Below are positions 59,067-64,000 of a stretch of 64,000 nt of DNA, piece by piece. How positions within the stretch are numbered: the stretch's first letter is position 1; the number at the start of each line of letters is the position of its first letter. This DNA is from an uncultured Oscillospiraceae bacterium (GTDB taxonomy: Bacteria; Bacillota; Clostridia; Oscillospirales; Oscillospiraceae). The position numbers and the translations under genes are program-made. The stretch spans positions 1-64,000 of the forward strand of contig CAJUSG010000005.1 in the NCBI GenBank assembly GCA_910589085.1, in the 5' to 3' direction. The notes under the pieces were generated by a model, which searched no databases, was not told the origin of the DNA, and saw only the letters and a list, made by a program, of their open reading frames with translations.

Positions 59067-62000
59067 TTACTTAAAGTACTCCGCGCCACTTTCAAACAAG
59101 GGCATGTGTTTTTCACCGGGGATGTTGACGGCCACAAAAGGACCGCGGCGCTCCAGGTGCCCCATTTTACCAAATACCCGGCCATCGGGGGAGAAAATTC
59201 CCTCAATCGCCTCCAGAGAGCCGTTGGGGTTAACCAAGATATCCATGGAGGGCCGGCCCTCCATGTCCACATACTGGGTGCCCACCTGACCATGGGCAAT
59301 CAGATCAGCAGCGGCCTTCGAAGGGGCCACAAAGCGGCCCTCGCCGTGGGAAATGGGGATGGTGTACAGATCGCCCACATTGCACTTGAGCATCCAGGGG
59401 GACTGAACTGAGGCCACCCGGGTGGTAACATACCGGCTCTGATGGCGCCCAATCTGGTTGTAGGTCAGAGTGGGGCAGCTATCGTCCATGTCTCGAATCT
59501 CACCGTAAGGAACCAGTCCCAGCTTTACCAGAGCCTGGAAGCCGTTGCAGATGCCCAGCATCAGGCCGTCCCGGTGCTTGAGCAGGTCCATAATGGCGTC
59601 GCTGAGGGCGGGATTGCGGAGGAAGGAGCAGATAAACTTGGCGGAGCCCTCAGGCTCGTCGCCGCCGGAGAAGCCGCCGGGGAGGACCACCATCTGCGCC
59701 TCACGAATTGCCTTCTCCAGGGCCTGGGCCGACTGAGACAGAAAGTCGTTCGTCAGGTTGCGCACCACCACAATCTCCGGGTCGATTCCGGCGCGGATGC
59801 AGGCCCGTGCGGTGTCATACTCGCAGTTGGTCCCCGGAAAGGCGGGAATCACCGCCTTGGGGCGGGCCACCTTATGCTTGCAGACAGCCGGGGAGCGGCC
59901 CTCCCAGGAAATGGCCTGAACGGTCTCGCTGCTTCCCGCCCTGGTGGGGTAGACCTCCTCCAGCACACCCTCGTTGAGGGCCAGAAGCTCGTCGATGGGG
60001 GCGGAGTCGTGTACGATGTTGATAACGGGCTCAGCGGTAGTCATTCCGATTTGGATAGCCCGGGGACTCTCCGGGATTGTTTCCGTGAGTTCCGCCACAA
60101 TAGCGCCGGGGTTGGGCAGATCCCAGGCCAGCTCTTCGTCACCAGCCGTAAAACCGATCCGGTTTCCAAAGGACATCTTCATCACGGCCTCAGCCTCACC
60201 GTTCTCCGCCACCCATGCGGCTTTCACCTTACCGGCCTGACACAGGGCATGGAACTCCTCCCAGGCGGCCTTCTGGCCCTCCGCTGTGGCATCGCCAATA
60301 AAGAGGTAAACCGGATGTCCCGCCTCCTTAAACTCGGGGGTGATGACCTCCCCGGCTTTCATGGGGGCGATGGCGAAGGAGATGAGGGTGGGGGGCACGT
60401 CCTTGTCCAGGAAGGAACCGGACATGGAGTCCTTGCCGCCGATGGCAGCGGCGGCGTAGTCCAGTTGGGCGTCCAGCGCGCCCAGGAGGGCGGCGGCGGG
60501 CTTACCCCAGCGGGCAGGCTCGTCCCGGAGTTTTTCAAAGAACTCCTGGAGGGTGAGGTAGACCTTCCTGTAGTCCGCACCCGCCGCCACCAGCTTGGCA
60601 ATGGAGTTGGTGACCGCTTGATAGGCCCCCTCATAGGGGTCCACAGACAGGGAGTCCGGGTCGCAGCCCCAGGCCATGACGCTGGCCTGATCGGTCTCCT
60701 GACCGGGCAGGACGGGCAGCAGGGCGGCCATCGTCTGGGCGGGGGTAGCCTGATACTTGCCTCCGAAGGGCATGAGGACGGAGCCCGCCCCGATGGAGCC
60801 GTCGAACCGCTCGGTCAATCCCCGGCGGGAGGCGCATTTCAGGCTGGAGGCCATTTCCCGCAGGGTTTTGAAGGGCTCCACTCCAAAGGCGGAGCGGTCC
60901 TTTTCGCCTACCGATACCCTGGCGTGCTTCACCGCGCCGTTGGTATTCAAAAACGCCCGGGACAGGTCGGCGATGGTCTGGCCCTTCCAGTGCATGACCA
61001 TCCGGGGGCTCTCGGTGACCACGGCCACCCGGTAGGCCTCCAGATTCTCCTTCTCGGCGGCGGCAATGAATTTGTCCGCGTCCTCCGGGGCGACCACCAC
61101 GGCCATCCGCTCCTGGCTCTCGGAGATAGCCAGCTCGGTGCCGTCCAGACCGTCGTACTTCTTGCGCACCGCGTCCAGATTAATCTCCAGCCCGTCGGCC
61201 AGCTCGCCGATGGCGACGGACACGCCGCCTGCACCGAAGTCGTTGCACCGCTTAATCAGCCGGGTGACATTCCCGTCCCGGAAGAGCCGCTGGATTTTCC
61301 GCTCCTCGGGGGCGTTGCCCTTCTGGACCTCGGAGGCCATAGTGGTGAGGGATTTTTTGTTGTGGCTCTTGGAGGAGCCGGTGGCTCCGCCGATGCCGTC
61401 CCGGCCGGTGCGGCCGCCCAGCAGAATCACCACGTCCCCGGGGGCAGGCCGCTCCCGGCGGACATTTTCAGCCGGAGCCGCACCCACCACCGCGCCGCAC
61501 TCCAGCCGCTTGGCGATGTAACCCTCGTGATAGACCTCGGCCACGTGTCCGGTGGCCAGGCCGATCTGGTTGCCGTAGGAGGAGTAGCCCGCCGCCGCCG
61601 TCTGGCACAGCTTCCGCTGGGGCAGCTTGCCCTCCAGAGTCTGGTCAAAGGGGACACGGGGGTCCCCCGCACCGGTGAAGCGCATAGCCTGGTGGACATA
61701 CACCCGGCCGGACAGGGGGTCCCGGATACAGCCGCCGATGCAGGTGGCCGCCCCGCCGAAGGGCTCGATCTCAGTGGGGTGGTTGTGGGTCTCATTCTTG
61801 AACATGAGCAGCCAGTCCTGCTGCTTTCCGTCCACCTCCGCCGGGACGTGGATGGAGCAGGCGTTGATCTCCTCGCTCTCGTCCAGCTCGGGGAGGAGGC
61901 CCCGCTTTTTCAGCACCTTGGTTCCGATGGTGGCAATATCCATCAGGGTCTGGGGGCGCTTTGCCGCCTTCTCCTCGCCGTAGACCTCCACCCGGGCGGC

Positions 62001-62762
62001 CAGATACCGCTCATAGGCCGCCTTCACGACCGGGTCGTCGATCTGAATGTCGTCCAGGTGGGTGGAGAAGGTAGTGTGCCGGCAGTGGTCGGACCAGTAG
62101 GTGTCCACCACCCGCACCTCGGTAATGGTGGGGTCCCGCTTCTCCTCGTCCCGGAAGTAGGCCTGCAAGAATTTCAAATCATCCATGTCCATGGCCAGCC
62201 CCAGCTTGTCCAGCAGGGCGGACAGGGCGGCCTCGTCCATGGCGGTGAAGCCGGCCACCGTCTCCACATGGTCGGGGAGGGCGTGCTCCCGCACCAGGGT
62301 CTCGGGCTTGTCCAGGCTGGCCTCCCGGCTCTCCACCGGGTTGATGAGGAAGGCCTTGATCTTGTTCAGGTCGGTCTGGGAGATGGCCCCCTCCAGAAAG
62401 TACAGCTTGGCATAGGCGATGAGGGGCCGCTCCACCCCGGCCATCAGCTGGATGCACTGGGCGGCCGAGTCGGCCCGCTGGTCAAACTGCCCAGGCAGGG
62501 CCTCTACCGCGAAAAAGGCCCCCGCAATCCGGGGCATGGGCCAGTCCTCGTCATAGACCATGTCCACCTGGGGCTCGGAGAAGACGATACCCTTGGCCCG
62601 CTCATAGACCTCCCGGCTGACCTGTTCCACATCGTAGCGGTTCAGGATGGTCACAGAATGGAGCCCCTCGATGCCCAGCTGCTCCCGCAGCTGCCGGCAC
62701 AGGCCCTGGGCCTCCACATCAAAGCCCTCTTTTTTCCTGGAATAGCAGCGGTATACACTCAT
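59067..62762 (-). CDS. purL: Phosphoribosylformylglycinamidine synthase, large fused form
   Basis: This 1231-residue enzyme carries out the fourth step of purine synthesis. The N-terminal PurS-like and linker regions are followed by two FGAM synthetase halves (KNETHNHPTEIEPFGGAATCIGGCIRD and GGTGRDGIGG-type loops, IGGKDSMSGSF). A class I glutamine amidotransferase domain ends the chain with FPGTNCEYD, VLPGGFSGGDEPEGSAK, LGICNGFQ (catalytic Cys near residue 1070) and SHGEGRF. This single-chain form replaces PurL, PurQ and PurS. ATG 62762 gives the usual MSVYRC start. It follows a solute-binding gene by 20 bases and no other pur gene is nearby. Confidence 0.96.
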   Translation of the reverse strand: MSVYRCYSRKKEGFDVEAQGLCRQLREQLGIEGLHSVTILNRYDVEQVSREVYERAKGIVFSEPQVDMVYDEDWPMPRIAGAFFAVEALPGQFDQRADSAAQCIQLMAGVERPLIAYAKLYFLEGAISQTDLNKIKAFLINPVESREASLDKPETLVREHALPDHVETVAGFTAMDEAALSALLDKLGLAMDMDDLKFLQAYFRDEEKRDPTITEVRVVDTYWSDHCRHTTFSTHLDDIQIDDPVVKAAYERYLAARVEVYGEEKAAKRPQTLMDIATIGTKVLKKRGLLPELDESEEINACSIHVPAEVDGKQQDWLLMFKNETHNHPTEIEPFGGAATCIGGCIRDPLSGRVYVHQAMRFTGAGDPRVPFDQTLEGKLPQRKLCQTAAAGYSSYGNQIGLATGHVAEVYHEGYIAKRLECGAVVGAAPAENVRRERPAPGDVVILLGGRTGRDGIGGATGSSKSHNKKSLTTMASEVQKGNAPEERKIQRLFRDGNVTRLIKRCNDFGAGGVSVAIGELADGLEINLDAVRKKYDGLDGTELAISESQERMAVVVAPEDADKFIAAAEKENLEAYRVAVVTESPRMVMHWKGQTIADLSRAFLNTNGAVKHARVSVGEKDRSAFGVEPFKTLREMASSLKCASRRGLTERFDGSIGAGSVLMPFGGKYQATPAQTMAALLPVLPGQETDQASVMAWGCDPDSLSVDPYEGAYQAVTNSIAKLVAAGADYRKVYLTLQEFFEKLRDEPARWGKPAAALLGALDAQLDYAAAAIGGKDSMSGSFLDKDVPPTLISFAIAPMKAGEVITPEFKEAGHPVYLFIGDATAEGQKAAWEEFHALCQAGKVKAAWVAENGEAEAVMKMSFGNRIGFTAGDEELAWDLPNPGAIVAELTETIPESPRAIQIGMTTAEPVINIVHDSAPIDELLALNEGVLEEVYPTRAGSSETVQAISWEGRSPAVCKHKVARPKAVIPAFPGTNCEYDTARACIRAGIDPEIVVVRNLTNDFLSQSAQALEKAIREAQMVVLPGGFSGGDEPEGSAKFICSFLRNPALSDAIMDLLKHRDGLMLGICNGFQALVKLGLVPYGEIRDMDDSCPTLTYNQIGRHQSRYVTTRVASVQSPWMLKCNVGDLYTIPISHGEGRFVAPSKAAADLIAHGQVGTQYVDMEGRPSMDILVNPNGSLEAIEGIFSPDGRVFGKMGHLERRGPFVAVNIPGEKHMPLFESGAEYFK

Positions 62763-62782
62763 AGTTCGCTTTCCTCCGTTTT

Positions 62783-64000
62783 CTATTTGATACTCCAATT
62801 TCCCAGCTGATAAAATACATTTCCCCGCACCGGCGACAGCCCGGACAGCCTCCCCCACTGGGTGAGAACCGAGCCGTTTTTAAAGGCGATGGGAACAATG
62901 GGGGTCTCCTCCTCCAGAAGGGCAAACAGGGCCGCTGCGGCGGCGAGCTCGTCCGATTCCTCCGCCCCATTCAGGGCATAGAGCAGTCCGTCAGCGGTCC
63001 CCGCCCACCACCGTCCGTAATTCAGCCCTCCGGCAGAGGACAGCAGAGACGTCAGGTCAAAATCAGCGGTCAATACCGTCTCCCCCAGATACAGGTCGAA
63101 GCTGCCCTGGGTCAGGGCGGCAGTATAATCCTCAAAGGGCAGCCGTTCCAGCTTGACAGTCAGCCCGGCGGTCTCCAGCTGGTAGGCGATCAGCTGCGCG
63201 GCAGAGGACTTGGCTGTATTTTCGCTGTTCACCACCAGGGTCAGCTCACTGTCCAGCAGCCGCAGCTCCTCCAGCCGGGCCGCCAGCTCCTCCGGGTTAT
63301 AGGACGGGGCGGCAGCGGCCGCGCTCTGGCTGTACAGCGGGCTGTCCGGATGGACCGGGAGGGCGGTGGGTCGAGCGTGGTTGGCATAGATTGTAGAGGC
63401 AATCGTGTTCCGGTCCACTGCCAGCGCCAGGCACCGGCGCACTTCCGCAGAACAGCAGGGGCCGGTCTGGGTATTGAACGCCAGATAAAGAAAATCGGTG
63501 GTGGGGTAGTCCCAGGTCTGGTAGTTGCCCCCGTATCCCATGGCGTTGGTCGCCATCAGGTCCACATCCACCAGCGACACATCCCCCGCGTCGAAGGCGT
63601 AGATCAGCTCGTCGCTCTTGTGTACGATGTGCAGGGGGATGGTTGGGGCGGGCAGGGATGTCTCCTTCTGCCACCAGTTGGGCCGGGCTGTGAGGGTCAG
63701 GCTGTTGTCATTCCCCGACAGCATATAGGGCCCAGTGCCCGCCGGCCGTTCGCCGTCCCCCAGGGCGATGGGAATATCCAGCAGCAGGGGCAGGGAACCG
63801 TTAGGCCGGTACAGGGTGATTGTAACCTGGCCGGGCGCCTCCTCTGAGGCGCTGACCCCGGCCACACCCGCCAGCCGCTCCCGATACCGCCCCTGGGCCG
63901 AGCGGGCCAGCTCCAGGGCATCCGCCACAGCCTGTCCGGTGAGGGGGGTACCGTCAGAAAAGGTAACCCCGGCGCGGAGGGTAAAGGTCCACACCAGCTT
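62783..64000 (-). CDS. Family-5 extracellular solute-binding protein (5' part outside window)
   Basis: The frame is open to the right edge, so the N-terminal part including any signal is missing. About 405 residues remain. They show the SBP_bac_5 pattern: WTFTLRAGVTFSDGTPLTGQAVADAL, a GTGPYML motif, VDVDLMATNAMGYGGN and FLYLAFNTQTGPCCSAEVRRCLALAVDR, ending in a domain with ETPIVPIAFKNGSVLTQWGRL. Such proteins bind peptides, nickel or sugars for ABC importers. No ATPase or permease gene is within the window. The purL start is only 20 bases away, which suggests read-through into purL. Confidence 0.9.
   Translation of the reverse strand, partial: KLVWTFTLRAGVTFSDGTPLTGQAVADALELARSAQGRYRERLAGVAGVSASEEAPGQVTITLYRPNGSLPLLLDIPIALGDGERPAGTGPYMLSGNDNSLTLTARPNWWQKETSLPAPTIPLHIVHKSDELIYAFDAGDVSLVDVDLMATNAMGYGGNYQTWDYPTTDFLYLAFNTQTGPCCSAEVRRCLALAVDRNTIASTIYANHARPTALPVHPDSPLYSQSAAAAAPSYNPEELAARLEELRLLDSELTLVVNSENTAKSSAAQLIAYQLETAGLTVKLERLPFEDYTAALTQGSFDLYLGETVLTADFDLTSLLSSAGGLNYGRWWAGTADGLLYALNGAEESDELAAAAALFALLEEETPIVPIAFKNGSVLTQWGRLSGLSPVRGNVFYQLGNWSIK

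Noticed and set aside
59442..62810. Long open plus-strand frame opposite purL
   Set aside because: It is a composition shadow of purL, with His/Gly/Val-rich text and no known domain.
1..64000. tRNA, rRNA, insertion sequences and prophage genes
   Set aside because: No T-loop/anticodon arrangements, rRNA cores, transposase motifs or phage structural genes were found on reading both strands.

Overview
The window (about 60 percent GC, strong Shine-Dalgarno sites, many TTG and GTG starts) looks like the chromosome of a spore-forming Clostridia member, most likely Oscillospiraceae of the Flavonifractor/Lawsonibacter/Intestinimonas kind. Supports are a SigH-type sigma factor, a YlmC/YmxH sporulation protein, PolC, the cluster pyrH-frr-uppS-cdsA-dxr-rseP-ispG-polC, SLH and dockerin surface proteins, and GTAG...CTAC-bounded palindromic repeats. 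Both edges cut genes. I found no tRNA, rRNA, CRISPR array, transposase or prophage.

Layout. 0-3.2 kb: redox genes, namely the end of an acyl-CoA dehydrogenase fused to an EtfA FAD domain and a rubredoxin, then a flavodiiron protein. 3.2-9.7 kb: a chemoreceptor with a CZB-like sensor, an orphan TetR regulator, Nif3/TrmK, small zinc and DUF proteins, and SigH. 9.7-15.1 kb: glmM and the ruvC-ruvA-ruvB group with small passengers. 15.3-21 kb: an ECF sigma/membrane partner pair, a nitroreductase, a BI-1 protein and an LTA-synthase-like enzyme. 20.76-21.02 kb: a structured RNA with its own promoter and intrinsic terminator. 22-33.4 kb: the housekeeping cluster, interrupted between cdsA and dxr by an XRE regulator and a divergent small gene. 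33.5-34.6 kb: FMN riboswitch and ribU.

34.6-43.5 kb: a surface module made of a 1672-residue M60 metalloprotease with a dockerin, a translationally coupled SLH-anchored protein with a cohesin-like domain, and a clostripain-family protease. This looks like a one-enzyme cellulosome-style attachment system. 43.6-50.4 kb: a cassette of two MaoC hydratases, a CoA-transferase and a TRAP transporter, divergent from an IclR regulator, with four copies of a 7-bp motif in the shared control region. 50.4-57 kb: a glycosyltransferase, an OpuC-type osmoprotectant transporter with a permease-binding-domain fusion, a YlmC protein, an unknown anchored protein and a radical SAM protein. 57.5-59 kb: two HxlR regulators, each divergent from an enzyme gene across palindromic operators. 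59-64 kb: large-type purL and the 3' end of a family-5 solute-binding protein gene.

Most worth following up: the structured RNA at 20.8-21.02 kb, the dockerin/cohesin protease pair, the dehydrogenase-EtfA-rubredoxin fusion beside a flavodiiron protein, the repeat inserted in frame in polC, and the organic-acid cassette with its operators.
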